64,000 nucleotides of DNA from Lachnospiraceae bacterium (GTDB lineage: Bacteria > Bacillota > Clostridia > Lachnospirales > Lachnospiraceae): the NCBI GenBank assembly GCA_900769115.1, contig CAAGFJ010000102.1, positions 44,532 to 108,531 on the forward strand, in the 5' to 3' direction. The position numbers were made by a program, and so were the translations under genes. Under the pieces are notes generated by a model. That model made no database searches, had not been told where the DNA came from, and saw only the letters and a list, made by a program, of their open reading frames with translations. This document shows positions 8,158 through 17,547 of this stretch, piece after piece (the stretch's first letter is position 1; each line of letters starts with the position of its first letter).

Positions 8158-9135
8158 ATGGCAGATGTGTTATCTCAAAATGAGATAGATGCATTGTTGA
8201 AACAGCTTAGTTCCGGTGAACTGGATGTTGACGAGATCAGCGATGAACCGGCAGTAAAAATTAAAGACTATGACTTTACAAGACCTGCTAAGTTTTCAAA
8301 AGAGCATTTGAGAACATTGGAGATCATATTTGAGAATTTTGGCAGACTGGTCTCTAGTAATCTTCCTGCATATCTGCGTAAGAATGTACAGGTAGATGTG
8401 ATGAATTCAGAGGCGGTTACTTATTCGGAGTTCGCGAATGCATTATCGAATCCGGTATTGTTAGGAATTGTTGATTTTGCACCATTAAAAGGTAATATCA
8501 TTATCGAGTTGGCATCAAATCTTGGTTTTACGATTATTGATCGCATGTTAGGTGGGTTAGGAGATCCATTAGAGAAGCCGAGGGATTTTTCAGAGATTGA
8601 GCTTAGCGTGTTAGAACGAATCTTCACAGTTCTTGTAGACCTTTTGCGAGAACCATGGAAGAATGTAGTTGAGATTCATCCAAGATTAGAGAGAATAGAG
8701 ACGAACAGCCAGTTTGCACAGATTATTTCACCGAGCGAGATGATTGCGATTGTTACAATTAATGTGTGTATCGGCAACGTGGAAGGTCTCATGAATGTTT
8801 GTCTGCCATTCCTGACTTTAGAAGATATTATGGACAAATTGAATACGAAGTATTGGTTCTCGACCATGAAGAACAAGGATGAAGAATCTTATCAGGAATT
8901 CATTGAGACAGCAATTAATAAAGCGCAGATTCCTATGAAGGCGCTACTTGGAAAAAGTTCAATTTCCGTTATGGATTTTATCAATCTTCAAATTGGAGAT
9001 ATTATTAAATTAGATTCCCGGGTGAACGATGAATTGGATGTTTATGTGGGAAATATTGTGAAGTTCAAAGCCTTACCAGGTTCTGGTGCAGAGAATTACG
9101 CAGTGAAAGTTACAGAAATAATTAGAGAGGAGTAG
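8158..9135 (+). CDS. fliM: Flagellar motor switch protein FliM
   Basis: A 325-residue FliM. The N-terminal CheY-binding motif LSQNEIDALLKQL (about residues 5-17) is followed by the central CheC-like domain (about 40-230) and the C-terminal SpoA/FliN-like domain (about 250-325). FliM connects FliG to the C-ring and receives CheY-P. Strong ribosome site TTGGAGGTG. It is followed after 4 bases by fliY, so switch subunits are translationally coupled. Confidence 0.96.
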   Translation: MADVLSQNEIDALLKQLSSGELDVDEISDEPAVKIKDYDFTRPAKFSKEHLRTLEIIFENFGRLVSSNLPAYLRKNVQVDVMNSEAVTYSEFANALSNPVLLGIVDFAPLKGNIIIELASNLGFTIIDRMLGGLGDPLEKPRDFSEIELSVLERIFTVLVDLLREPWKNVVEIHPRLERIETNSQFAQIISPSEMIAIVTINVCIGNVEGLMNVCLPFLTLEDIMDKLNTKYWFSTMKNKDEESYQEFIETAINKAQIPMKALLGKSSISVMDFINLQIGDIIKLDSRVNDELDVYVGNIVKFKALPGSGAENYAVKVTEIIREE

Positions 9136-9139
9136 AAAA

Positions 9140-10336
9140 ATGGATGGAATGTTATCACAAGATGAAATAAATGCCTTACTTGGCAATATGTCAAGTGATG
9201 GTGGTGATGCAACCCCGAATTCTAATTCAGCCTCTGGTGCAGTGTTGACAGATGCAGAACGCGATGCGATTGGTGAGATTTCCAATATCTGTATGGGGAC
9301 GGCGGCAACAACGCTTTATTCATTAGTGAATCAGAAGGTAACGATTACAACTCCGACTGTGTCTATATGTACATGGGACGATTTGGTAAGTGATTACGAG
9401 AAGCCTTGTGTGTTTATTACAATTTCTTACAAGGAAGGAATTGAGGGGAATAACGTCTTGATTCTTCGGGAAGATGATGTTAAAGTAATAACAGATTTGA
9501 TGATGGGAGGAGACGGAACTAATTTAGTAGATGAGTTGACAGATCTGCATCTGAGTGCAATCTGCGAAGCTATGAATCAGATGATGGGATCATCTGCAAC
9601 TTCCTTGTCTTCTATGCTTGGACAAAAGATTGATATTTCACCTCCACAGGCAGAATTAGTGAATTTGCTGGATGATGTGGATTCTCAGAAGACGGAAGAT
9701 TTTTTGAAAAGTACCTTTGTGAAGGTGTTTTTCAGGATGGAGATCGGAGATCTGGTTGACAGCAGTATTATGCAGTTATATCCGATTGATCTGGCGAAGG
9801 AATTATATCATAAGTTTGAATCCAGCAAGGAACCGGAACCTGCAGCTGCAGCATCAGCAAAGGAACCGCCGGTACAGAATACTGTATCGCTGCAGTCGGC
9901 AACTCCTCCGGCACCGCAGTCGGTTATGGGTCAACAAGCTGCTAATAATCAGATTCCGGCAGGGCAGCCAATGATGGGTATGGGACAGATGCCGAATGGA
10001 CAGGCTATGCCATATAATTATGTGCCACCGGCACAGGATGTGAATGTACAACCAGTGCAATTCCAACCATTTAATATGGGTGTGAATCCGATTACACAGC
10101 AGGAGAACATTGATCTGATTATGGATGTTCCACTGGAGGTTACTGTAGAACTGGGAAGAACTAAGAAGAGTATCAAAGAGATTCTTGAGTTCGCACCAGG
10201 AACGATCATCGAACTTGATAAGATTGCTGGAGAACCAATTGATGTATTGGTGAATGGCAAACTGGTAGCCAAGGGTGAAGTTGTTGTTATTGAAGAAAGC
10301 TTTGGTATCAGAGTTACTGATATCATTAAAGAATAA
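9140..10336 (+). CDS. fliY: Flagellar motor switch phosphatase FliY (FliN fusion)
   Basis: A 398-residue FliY: N-terminal EIDALL-like motif (MLSQDEINALLGNM), a CheC-like phosphatase domain with two active-site helices (DAIGEISNICMGTAATTL near residue 35 and LSAICEAMNQMMGSSATSL near 140), a Pro/Gln/Met-rich linker (about 230-310) and a C-terminal FliN/SpoA domain (about 315-398). It is both the FliN part of the C-ring and a CheY-P phosphatase at the switch, as in Bacillus, which lacks CheZ. The first active-site helix keeps E..N (EISN); the second also keeps E and N (EAMN). Confidence 0.95.
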   Translation: MDGMLSQDEINALLGNMSSDGGDATPNSNSASGAVLTDAERDAIGEISNICMGTAATTLYSLVNQKVTITTPTVSICTWDDLVSDYEKPCVFITISYKEGIEGNNVLILREDDVKVITDLMMGGDGTNLVDELTDLHLSAICEAMNQMMGSSATSLSSMLGQKIDISPPQAELVNLLDDVDSQKTEDFLKSTFVKVFFRMEIGDLVDSSIMQLYPIDLAKELYHKFESSKEPEPAAAASAKEPPVQNTVSLQSATPPAPQSVMGQQAANNQIPAGQPMMGMGQMPNGQAMPYNYVPPAQDVNVQPVQFQPFNMGVNPITQQENIDLIMDVPLEVTVELGRTKKSIKEILEFAPGTIIELDKIAGEPIDVLVNGKLVAKGEVVVIEESFGIRVTDIIKE

Positions 10337-10367
10337 AGAATTTTTATGAAATGGAGAATAAGATAAT

Positions 10368-10730
10368 ATGGCTAAGAGTATTTTAATTTGTGATGATGCG
10401 GCATTTATGCGAATGATGATCAAAGATATTTTGGTTAAGAATGGATACACAATTGCTGGTGAAGCAGAGAATGGTTTGAAAGCAGTAGAGAAATACGCTG
10501 AGACGCAGCCGGACCTTGTGCTAATGGATATTACAATGCCGGAGATGGATGGTATTCAGGCACTTAAGAAGATTAAGGAAGCAGATCCGAATGCAAGTGT
10601 TGTTATGTGTTCTGCAATGGGACAGCAGGCAATGGTAATTGAGAGCATTCAGTCTGGTGCAAGAGATTTCATCGTGAAACCATTCCAGCCGGATCGTGTA
10701 TTAGAGGCTGTTAAGAAGGCTGTTGAATAG
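10368..10730 (+). CDS. cheY: Chemotaxis response regulator CheY
   Basis: A 120-residue stand-alone receiver domain. Acidic pocket D9-D10, phospho-acceptor D54 (LMDITMPEMDG), S82 in the Thr/Ser switch position and K104 (VKPF) are all present. Its place between fliY and fliO is the same as in Bacillus, which supports CheY rather than another receiver. CheY-P binds FliM and is dephosphorylated by FliY and CheC. It is the only receiver domain in the window, because CheB here has none. Confidence 0.96.
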   Translation: MAKSILICDDAAFMRMMIKDILVKNGYTIAGEAENGLKAVEKYAETQPDLVLMDITMPEMDGIQALKKIKEADPNASVVMCSAMGQQAMVIESIQSGARDFIVKPFQPDRVLEAVKKAVE

Positions 10731-10731
10731 T

Positions 10732-11100
10732 ATGTTATTGGTACAATCCTCTTCTGGTGTACGGAATATCGTTCATTTGATCTGTGTTGTTTTACTGTTT
10801 TTCTTTGTCCTCTTTCTTGCCCATGTGGCGGCGAGAATTGCTGGAAGCTATCAATCAAATGTCATAAACAAGAAAAGCAATATCAGAGTGATTGAAGTGT
10901 ACCGGATTTCAAATAACAAGATGATTGAGATTGTTAAGATTGGTGAGCGTTACCTTGCTCTTGCAGTGGGTAAAGATGAGGTTTCGTTATTGACTGAATT
11001 GGATGCTGATGAGATCATTATGCATGAGACATCCTTAGAACCAATTAACTTTAAGCGCATATTGGATAAGATGAAGAATGAAAAACAAGATAAAAGATAA
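10732..11100 (+). CDS. fliO: Flagellar biosynthetic protein FliO (FliZ type)
   Basis: A 122-residue protein with one N-terminal membrane helix (about residues 12-35, VVLLFFFVLFLAHVAARI) and a small cytoplasmic domain with SNIRVIEVYRISNNKMIEIVKIGERYLALAVGKD, the pattern of FliO, the assembly factor of the FliP ring. The last 23 bases overlap fliP. ATG 10732 follows the cheY stop; a TTG at 10723 is less likely because its ribosome site would be too close. Confidence 0.85.
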   Translation: MLLVQSSSGVRNIVHLICVVLLFFFVLFLAHVAARIAGSYQSNVINKKSNIRVIEVYRISNNKMIEIVKIGERYLALAVGKDEVSLLTELDADEIIMHETSLEPINFKRILDKMKNEKQDKR

Positions 11101-11944
11101 CATACATTTACAAAAGTTAAGACAAAGATTACATTTCAAAAAGTTCATAATTGCTTATATTATTATATTCTCTGTGTTATGTGTTGGATATCAGGTTAAG
11201 GCAACGTCTAATGCAGGGAATGTAAGCAGTGAGCAGACAGATGAGTTGACTAGTTTAGAGAATGATGTTCCATTTTCTCTTGGTGTGACTGTGGATACGA
11301 ATAATCAGGAAGGAACACTGGCAGGAACATTGCAGATGCTATTAGTTATCACTGTTATTTCCTTAGCTCCATCAATCGTTGTTATGATGACGTCGTTTAC
11401 GAGGATTATTGTCGTGTTTCATTTCTTGAGAACGGCACTCGGTACACAGTCGGCGCCACCGAATAATGTTTTGGTAGGGCTTGCGTTGTTTTTGACCCTT
11501 TTTATTATGACACCAACGATGGAACGAATCAAAACAGAGGGCATTGATCCGTTATCCAAAGGTGAGATTACACAGGAAGAGGGATTAAAAGCCTGTATGG
11601 AACCACTTAGGGAATTTATGTTGAATAATGTGGAGACAAAAGATGTGAATTTCTTCTTGGAGATGTCAAAAGTGGAGACGGTGAAGGAGTCATCCGATAT
11701 TCCGAATGCAGTTTTGATTCCCGCATTTATGTTGGGAGAACTTCGTAAATCTTTTATTATTGGATTTCTGATTTATATTCCGTTTATCATAATTGATATG
11801 GTTGTAGCATCGACATTGATGGCAATGGGTATGATGATGCTTCCACCGACTACGATATCAATGCCATTTAAGATTTTGCTTTTTATTATGGCAGATGGAT
11901 GGAATCTGGTAATTGGCGAGCTTGTCAAAAGTTTTAACTACTGA
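11078..11944 (+). CDS. fliP: Flagellar export gate protein FliP
   Basis: A 288-residue FliP with an N-terminal hydrophobic segment (about 22-41) that is probably a signal or anchor, then four membrane helices. Family marks include SLAPSIVVMMTSFTRIIVVFHFLRTALGTQSAPPNNVLVGLALFLT-type core (about residues 97-142) and IPFIIIDMVVASTLMAMGMMMLPP near the C-terminus. FliP forms the pentameric base of the FliPQR export gate. It starts inside fliO and is followed by fliQ and fliR. Confidence 0.96.
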   Translation: MKNKIKDNIHLQKLRQRLHFKKFIIAYIIIFSVLCVGYQVKATSNAGNVSSEQTDELTSLENDVPFSLGVTVDTNNQEGTLAGTLQMLLVITVISLAPSIVVMMTSFTRIIVVFHFLRTALGTQSAPPNNVLVGLALFLTLFIMTPTMERIKTEGIDPLSKGEITQEEGLKACMEPLREFMLNNVETKDVNFFLEMSKVETVKESSDIPNAVLIPAFMLGELRKSFIIGFLIYIPFIIIDMVVASTLMAMGMMMLPPTTISMPFKILLFIMADGWNLVIGELVKSFNY

Positions 11945-11965
11945 CGATAGATGGGAAGTGATCAG

Positions 11966-12235
11966 ATGACAACAGAAGTTGTAATTGATATTGCCAGAGA
12001 AGCATTATGGCTGATCATTAAATGTTCGGCACCGCTACTGCTGGTATCGTTGATAGTAGGTCTGGTGATTAGTATTTTTCAGACAGTTACATCCATTCAG
12101 GAACAGACGCTTACGTTTGTGCCAAAGATATTAAGCATCTTTATCACTATCATTTTGTGTGGTGGATGGATCATGAATAATATTGTTGAATTCATGCAGA
12201 AGTTATTCGAGAATTTCTCAACCTATGTGAGGTAG
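11966..12235 (+). CDS. fliQ: Flagellar export gate protein FliQ
   Basis: An 89-residue protein with two membrane helices (about residues 15-38 and 52-75), the usual length and layout of FliQ, including VSLIVGLVISIFQTVTSIQEQTL. It is one of the three proteins of the FliPQR gate. ATG 11966 gives the family length and is 7 bases after GGAAG; ATG 11951 would add five residues without a ribosome site. Confidence 0.94.
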   Translation: MTTEVVIDIAREALWLIIKCSAPLLLVSLIVGLVISIFQTVTSIQEQTLTFVPKILSIFITIILCGGWIMNNIVEFMQKLFENFSTYVR

Positions 12236-12238
12236 TGT

Positions 12239-13024
12239 ATGATTGAGTATTCTTTTTCAATTCAACAATTAGAATATTTTTTAGCTATTTTTGTCAGAGT
12301 AATGGGAGCAATGGCATTTGCGCCCATTTTTGGTAATCGGACTGTTACACGAAGGGTACGTGTATTTATTGGTGTGGGATGCGCGCTTGCAGTATTTCAT
12401 GTGAATCCTTATGTACCGCTTGGATATTCCACCTTTTTGGAGTATACAGTGTTGTTGGTCAAAGAATTAACAGTAGGATTAACGATGGGATTTATGTCTA
12501 ACGTGACGTTGTCGATTATCGGTGCTGCCGGACAATTTATTGACCGGGAGATTGGATTTTCTATGGTGTCTGAGTTTGACCAAAGTATGAATACAGAGGT
12601 TACAATAACGGCAGAATTTTATAATATGCTGGTTATGCTTATTATGTTGTGTTCCAATATGCATTATTTTATACTGACAGCATTATCGGATTCTTTTCAG
12701 TTAATTCCATTGGGCAATGTGTCGATTGATACAGGGACATTATATGATACCATGGTGAAGTATATGGCGGATTATTTTATCATTTCCATTCGGATTGCGT
12801 TACCGGTTATGATTTCAATTATGCTGCTTAATGTGGTGCTTGGTGTATTGGCAAAGACAGCACCGCAGATGAATATGTTTGTTATTGGTATGCAGCTTAA
12901 GATATTTGTCGGGTTTGCAGTGCTTTTTGTGACAATTGGCTTCTTGCCAACGGTCACAGATTATATATACAAAGAAATGCAGGTTGTGGTTACAGATGTT
13001 ATACAGGCATTTGTAGCACAATAA
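12239..13024 (+). CDS. fliR: Flagellar export gate protein FliR
   Basis: A 261-residue, mostly hydrophobic protein with about six membrane helices; FVRVMGAMAFAPIFGNRTVTRRVRVF near the N-terminus and GQFIDREIGFSMVSEFD in the middle are FliR marks. It closes the FliP5Q4R1 export gate. It follows fliQ by 3 bases and precedes flhB; in some species FliR and FlhB are fused, here they are separate. Confidence 0.96.
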   Translation: MIEYSFSIQQLEYFLAIFVRVMGAMAFAPIFGNRTVTRRVRVFIGVGCALAVFHVNPYVPLGYSTFLEYTVLLVKELTVGLTMGFMSNVTLSIIGAAGQFIDREIGFSMVSEFDQSMNTEVTITAEFYNMLVMLIMLCSNMHYFILTALSDSFQLIPLGNVSIDTGTLYDTMVKYMADYFIISIRIALPVMISIMLLNVVLGVLAKTAPQMNMFVIGMQLKIFVGFAVLFVTIGFLPTVTDYIYKEMQVVVTDVIQAFVAQ

Positions 13025-13037
13025 GGGAGTTGTTCAT

Positions 13038-14162
13038 TTGGTGTTTCAATATCGGATCATAGTGCCGCTGGATCTGCAGTTGTTTGCAAAGGAAGGACCA
13101 GGCGGGGAGAAAACAGAGGATGCGACATCAAAGAAGTTAAATGATGTCAGAGAAGAAGGTAATGTTGCCAAGAGTACAGAAGTGATAACAGCGGCAACTT
13201 TGCTTTCGCTGTTTGTGTGTTTGAAGTTTGCAATTGGGTTTGTGGGAGATCATTTGACTTCTACATTTGTGACCTTTTATACATTGATCCAGAGGTATAC
13301 AGTGGATGGAATTGATTCAGCCGGTGCCCGGCAGCTTATGGTTCAGGGAATAATAGATATTGCTATTACGATTGCTCCCTTTCTGCTGCTTGGTTTTGTG
13401 GTTGCCTTTCTGAGTAATGCGTTGCAGTTTAAGTTCAAGGTGACAACGAAGCCGTTGCAGCCAAAGTTCAGTAAGATGAATCCAATCAGTGGTGTAAAAA
13501 GGATGTTTTCCTTGAATACGTTGTTTGAGCTTGTAAAGTCTATTATCAAAGTAATTGCAATCTCTTATATTGCGTATGGTGTGTTTGTGGAGCATGTAAA
13601 GGAGATATATCTGATCTACGATATGTCGGTCATGCAGAGTATTCGCCTGATGTATGACATTGTGCTTGAACTCGCGATGAAGATATGTATTCTGTTCTGC
13701 GTTATTGCTGCGGCGGATTTCATGTATCAGAAATGGAAGTTTAAAACGGATAATAAGATGACCAAGCAGGAAGTAAAGGATGAGTTCAAGAACCAGGAAG
13801 GAGATCCGAAGGTAAAAGGACAGCAGCGGCAACGTATGCAGCAGGCCGCACAACGACGTATGATGTCGGCTATTCCGGAAGCAGATGTGGTCATTACCAA
13901 TCCGACTCATTTTGCAGTTGCGTTATCCTATAAGACCGGGCAGGGACAGGCACCAATCGTAGTGGCCAAGGGTGCTGATTTTTTGGCGGGCAGAATCAAG
14001 GAGATTGCAAGAGAGAATCAGGTTGAAATTGTAGAGAATAAGCCATTAGCAAGAATGTTATATTATAATGTGGAATTAGGAGCGGAGATTCCGCCGGAAC
14101 TGTATCAGGCAGTTGCCGAGGTCTTAGCGTATGTATACCGGTTACACAATCAGGTAAGTTGA
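13038..14162 (+). CDS. flhB: Flagellar export specificity switch protein FlhB
   Basis: A 374-residue FlhB with four membrane helices in the first 220 residues, a charged linker and a C-terminal cytoplasmic domain. The self-cleavage site NPTH is intact (N288-H291), so the hook-to-filament switch should work. Start is not ATG: TTG 13038 or GTG 13041, with AAGGGAG at 13023-13029 favouring TTG 13038. FliK triggers the switch in this protein. A second, short FlhB-tail-like gene is encoded at 52983. Confidence 0.96.
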   Translation: MVFQYRIIVPLDLQLFAKEGPGGEKTEDATSKKLNDVREEGNVAKSTEVITAATLLSLFVCLKFAIGFVGDHLTSTFVTFYTLIQRYTVDGIDSAGARQLMVQGIIDIAITIAPFLLLGFVVAFLSNALQFKFKVTTKPLQPKFSKMNPISGVKRMFSLNTLFELVKSIIKVIAISYIAYGVFVEHVKEIYLIYDMSVMQSIRLMYDIVLELAMKICILFCVIAAADFMYQKWKFKTDNKMTKQEVKDEFKNQEGDPKVKGQQRQRMQQAAQRRMMSAIPEADVVITNPTHFAVALSYKTGQGQAPIVVAKGADFLAGRIKEIARENQVEIVENKPLARMLYYNVELGAEIPPELYQAVAEVLAYVYRLHNQVS

Positions 14163-14201
14163 TGCAGAAGATAGGAATAGAGAAAGGAGGTATTGGAACA
14201 T

Positions 14202-16268
14202 ATGAAGAAGATTACATTTCGTGGTGATCTGTTTGTTGGATTATATTTATTAGCAGCTATAATTTTATTCATTATTCCAATCCCTTCGTTATTATTAGAT
14301 ATACTGATTACATTCAATATTATGATCGCATTGTTTATTCTGTTCAATTGTCTGTATGCGTCAGAGACATTGGATATGTCGAGTTTCCCGACAATACTGC
14401 TTTTCTCTACCGTATTCCGTATTGCGTTGAATATATCTTCTACCAAATTGATTCTTACTACAGGTGATCCGGGTGTCGTTGTCCAGACATTCGGTAACTT
14501 TGTGGGTGGCGGTAATCTGGTTGTTGGTGCGATTATTTTCATTGTATTGGTTATTGTCCAGATGGTGGTTATCAATAAAGGTTCAGAGCGTGTATCTGAG
14601 GTAACTGCAAGATTTACACTGGATGCGATGCCTGGTAAACAGATGGCGATCGATGCCGATCTGAATACCGGAGCAATTACAGATAAAGAGGCAATGGAAC
14701 GACGGGAGAAGATTCAGCAGGAGGCTGCATTTTACGGTTCCATGGATGGTGCTACCAAGTATGTAAAAGGAGATGCAACGGCAGGTCTGATCATTACCAT
14801 GATCAATATTGTGGGCGGTATTATCATGGGTGTTACCATGCAGGGAATGCAGCTACAGGATGCACTTTCCCAGTATACGATCCTTACCATTGGTGATGGT
14901 CTGGTATCCCAGATTCCGTCTATGCTGATCTCTATTGCAACCGGTATTCTTGTCACAAAGGCATCCAAGTCAGATAATATTGGTGATCTGATGATTGGTC
15001 AGTTGTTCCGGCTGCCAAAGGTTATGTATATGGTTGGCGGTACGCTGTGTTTCCTGGGTGTTTTTACACCACTTCGAAGCGAGGGACGAATTCTGATCTA
15101 TCTGGCATTGGGACTTGGTATGATTGTATTAGGAAGATTGATTGAACATTCCAATGAAGTAGAGACAATAGAGGAAGAGGTCAAAGAGGAAGAGGTAGAA
15201 GCAGATGAGATTCGCCGCCATGAGAATGTAAATGCATTGTTGCAGGTAGATCCAATCGAACTGGAATTTGGATATGGTATCATCCCGCTTGCGGATGTGA
15301 ACCAGGGTGGTGATCTTCTGGACCGTGTTGTTATGATCCGTCGTCAGATTGCGTTGGAATTAGGTGCTGTTGTACCGATTATTCGTCTGCGGGATAACAT
15401 TCAGTTGAACCCGAATCAATATATTATTAAGATCAAAGGAATCCAGATCAGTGAAGGAGAGATTCTGTTTGATCACTATATGGCGATGAATCCGGGATAT
15501 GTGGAGGAAGAGATCACAGGTATTCCTACATTCGAGCCATCCTTCCATTTGCCAGCAATCTGGATCACGGAGAGCCAGAGAGAACGTGCGGAATCTATGG
15601 GATACACAGTAGTTGATCCACCTTCGATTATTGCAACACACTTAACAGAAGTGATCAAGAGTCATTTGGATGAGCTGTTGACCAGACAGGATGTACAGAA
15701 CCTGATCAATAATGTCAAAGAGAATAATACAACATTAATTGATGAACTGGTTCCAAAACTGCTTGGTGTTGGCGAGATTCAGAAAGTGTTGCAGAACCTG
15801 TTGTCTGAGGGCATCTCAATCAGAGATCTGGTTACTATATTTGAGACGCTTGCTGATTATGCAGCAACGACAAGAGATACTGACATTTTGACGGAGTATG
15901 TACGTCAGCGGCTGAAGCGGGCAATCTCGAATACCTATTTCGCAGAGGGGGATATGACAACTGTTGTGACGTTGGATCCGAAGGTTGAGCAGGACATTAT
16001 GAATTCTGTCAAACAGACCGAACAGGGAGCATATATTACATTAGATCCGGCATCAACAAAAAAGATTTTGAATTCGGTTGAGATTGAGATTAAGAAATTA
16101 GAAAGTCAGGGAAAAGCACCGATTATTATTACATCGCCAATTGTGCGAATGTATTTTAAAAAATTGACTAAGGATTATTTTAAGGATTTGATCGTGGTAT
16201 CTTATAATGAGATTGAATCGGATGTAGAATTGCAATCAGTAGGGGTGGTGACATATAATGATAATTAA
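14202..16268 (+). CDS. flhA: Flagellar export protein FlhA
   Basis: A 688-residue FlhA: eight membrane helices in about the first 315 residues with the conserved FHIPEP-type loop (TARFTLDAMPGKQMAIDADLNTGAI, around 140-165), and a large cytoplasmic domain (about 345-688) that forms the nonameric ring receiving chaperone-substrate complexes. ATG 14202 has AAAGGAGG 11 bases upstream; TTG 14193 is too close to that site. The 3' end overlaps flhF by 11 bases. Confidence 0.96.
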   Translation: MKKITFRGDLFVGLYLLAAIILFIIPIPSLLLDILITFNIMIALFILFNCLYASETLDMSSFPTILLFSTVFRIALNISSTKLILTTGDPGVVVQTFGNFVGGGNLVVGAIIFIVLVIVQMVVINKGSERVSEVTARFTLDAMPGKQMAIDADLNTGAITDKEAMERREKIQQEAAFYGSMDGATKYVKGDATAGLIITMINIVGGIIMGVTMQGMQLQDALSQYTILTIGDGLVSQIPSMLISIATGILVTKASKSDNIGDLMIGQLFRLPKVMYMVGGTLCFLGVFTPLRSEGRILIYLALGLGMIVLGRLIEHSNEVETIEEEVKEEEVEADEIRRHENVNALLQVDPIELEFGYGIIPLADVNQGGDLLDRVVMIRRQIALELGAVVPIIRLRDNIQLNPNQYIIKIKGIQISEGEILFDHYMAMNPGYVEEEITGIPTFEPSFHLPAIWITESQRERAESMGYTVVDPPSIIATHLTEVIKSHLDELLTRQDVQNLINNVKENNTTLIDELVPKLLGVGEIQKVLQNLLSEGISIRDLVTIFETLADYAATTRDTDILTEYVRQRLKRAISNTYFAEGDMTTVVTLDPKVEQDIMNSVKQTEQGAYITLDPASTKKILNSVEIEIKKLESQGKAPIIITSPIVRMYFKKLTKDYFKDLIVVSYNEIESDVELQSVGVVTYNDN

Positions 16269-17547
16269 GAAATATCAGGCAGGAACAGAGACAGAAGCAA
16301 TTATGCGCGCAAAAGAAGACCTGGGAAAAGATGCAATTGTTATGAATATTAAGACGATTAAGCCGAAGGGACTATTTAAGATATTCCGTAAGACCCAGGT
16401 AGAGGTGACGGCTGCTGTGGATGAAAACAGAGAGTCTGAGAAGAAGCCGGAAAGTAAAACAACGGCACAATTTAACGAGCAGATCAGTGAGAAGCTTCAT
16501 CCGGAACAGAAGAAAGAGGATGAGGAGGCAAAGGCGCTTAATGAAAAGCTCAATAGTCTTGCGAAGTTGCTAGAAGAACAGATCGAACAGCAGAAGAAAG
16601 AGGAAAAGCCGTCTGCAAAAGAAAAGACAGGGCAGCAGAAGGAAGAGGAGAATGGCAGGAAGGAAGAGAAGGACGACAAGGCAACGGATACGCTCTCTTC
16701 TGCCAAGGAGAACAAGTCTTCAAAGGATGCAATCCGCAATAAGTCGATTGATCTGATTATGGAACAGTTAACAAGTAATGAGGTGTCTTACACATATGCC
16801 AAACAGATTGTAGATGAGATTACGCATACAGGTAATGTGAGAACGTTGGATGATATGTTGTCTGGAGTATATCAGAAGATTATATTGAAGCTAGGTCAGG
16901 TACAGCCGATTACTATGAATAAGGAGGACAAGAAGCCTAAGATCATTCTTTTTATAGGACCAACCGGAGTAGGTAAGACCACTACGATTGCAAAACTTTC
17001 ATCCAAGCTTATTTTGGAACAGAAGAAGAAACTTGCAATTCTGACCGCAGATACATATCGGATCTCTGCAGTCGAGCAGATCAAGACGTATGCCGGTATT
17101 TTGTCGATTCCTGTCGAAGTGCTGTATGAAAAAGAAGAGGTGGAAGAGGTTCTTCCCAAATATAAAGATTATGATTATATTCTTATTGATACAGCAGGAC
17201 GTTCCCATAAGAACAAGGATCGTATGGATGACCTGAAAGAGTTTATGGAAGGGTTTTCCCAATATAGTATATCTGTATATCTGGTCTTAAGTGCAACAAC
17301 CAAATACAAGGATCTCAAAAAGATTGTTGATCTGTACGAAGATATATCTGCTTGTAATCTTATTTTTACCAAATTGGATGAAACGGATGCAATTGGTAAT
17401 ATATTGAATATAAAATTAGATACCGGTATGGCATTATCCTATGTATCCTATGGTCAGAATGTACCGGATGATATTGAGATTATGAATCCTCAGGTAATTG
17501 CAAAACAAGTGTTAGGAGGAGGAGATGGTTATGGATCAGGCAGATGA
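16258..17547 (+). CDS. flhF: Flagellar SRP-like GTPase FlhF
   Basis: A 429-residue FlhF. N-terminal B-domain with MIIKKYQAGTETEAIMRAKEDLG, a very Lys/Glu-rich linker (about residues 60-160), then the N and G domains of an SRP GTPase: P-loop FIGPTGVGKTTTIAKL near residue 235, DTAGRSHK (G3) and TKLDETDAIG (G4/G5). FlhF sets flagellar number and position together with FlhG, encoded next. The overlaps with flhA and flhG indicate tight translational coupling. Confidence 0.96.
   Translation: MIIKKYQAGTETEAIMRAKEDLGKDAIVMNIKTIKPKGLFKIFRKTQVEVTAAVDENRESEKKPESKTTAQFNEQISEKLHPEQKKEDEEAKALNEKLNSLAKLLEEQIEQQKKEEKPSAKEKTGQQKEEENGRKEEKDDKATDTLSSAKENKSSKDAIRNKSIDLIMEQLTSNEVSYTYAKQIVDEITHTGNVRTLDDMLSGVYQKIILKLGQVQPITMNKEDKKPKIILFIGPTGVGKTTTIAKLSSKLILEQKKKLAILTADTYRISAVEQIKTYAGILSIPVEVLYEKEEVEEVLPKYKDYDYILIDTAGRSHKNKDRMDDLKEFMEGFSQYSISVYLVLSATTKYKDLKKIVDLYEDISACNLIFTKLDETDAIGNILNIKLDTGMALSYVSYGQNVPDDIEIMNPQVIAKQVLGGGDGYGSGR

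Noticed and set aside
9854..10450. A 198-codon - strand frame opposite fliY/cheY
   Set aside because: Overlaps two certain genes, odd composition (His/Ile/Leu/Ser), no start signal.
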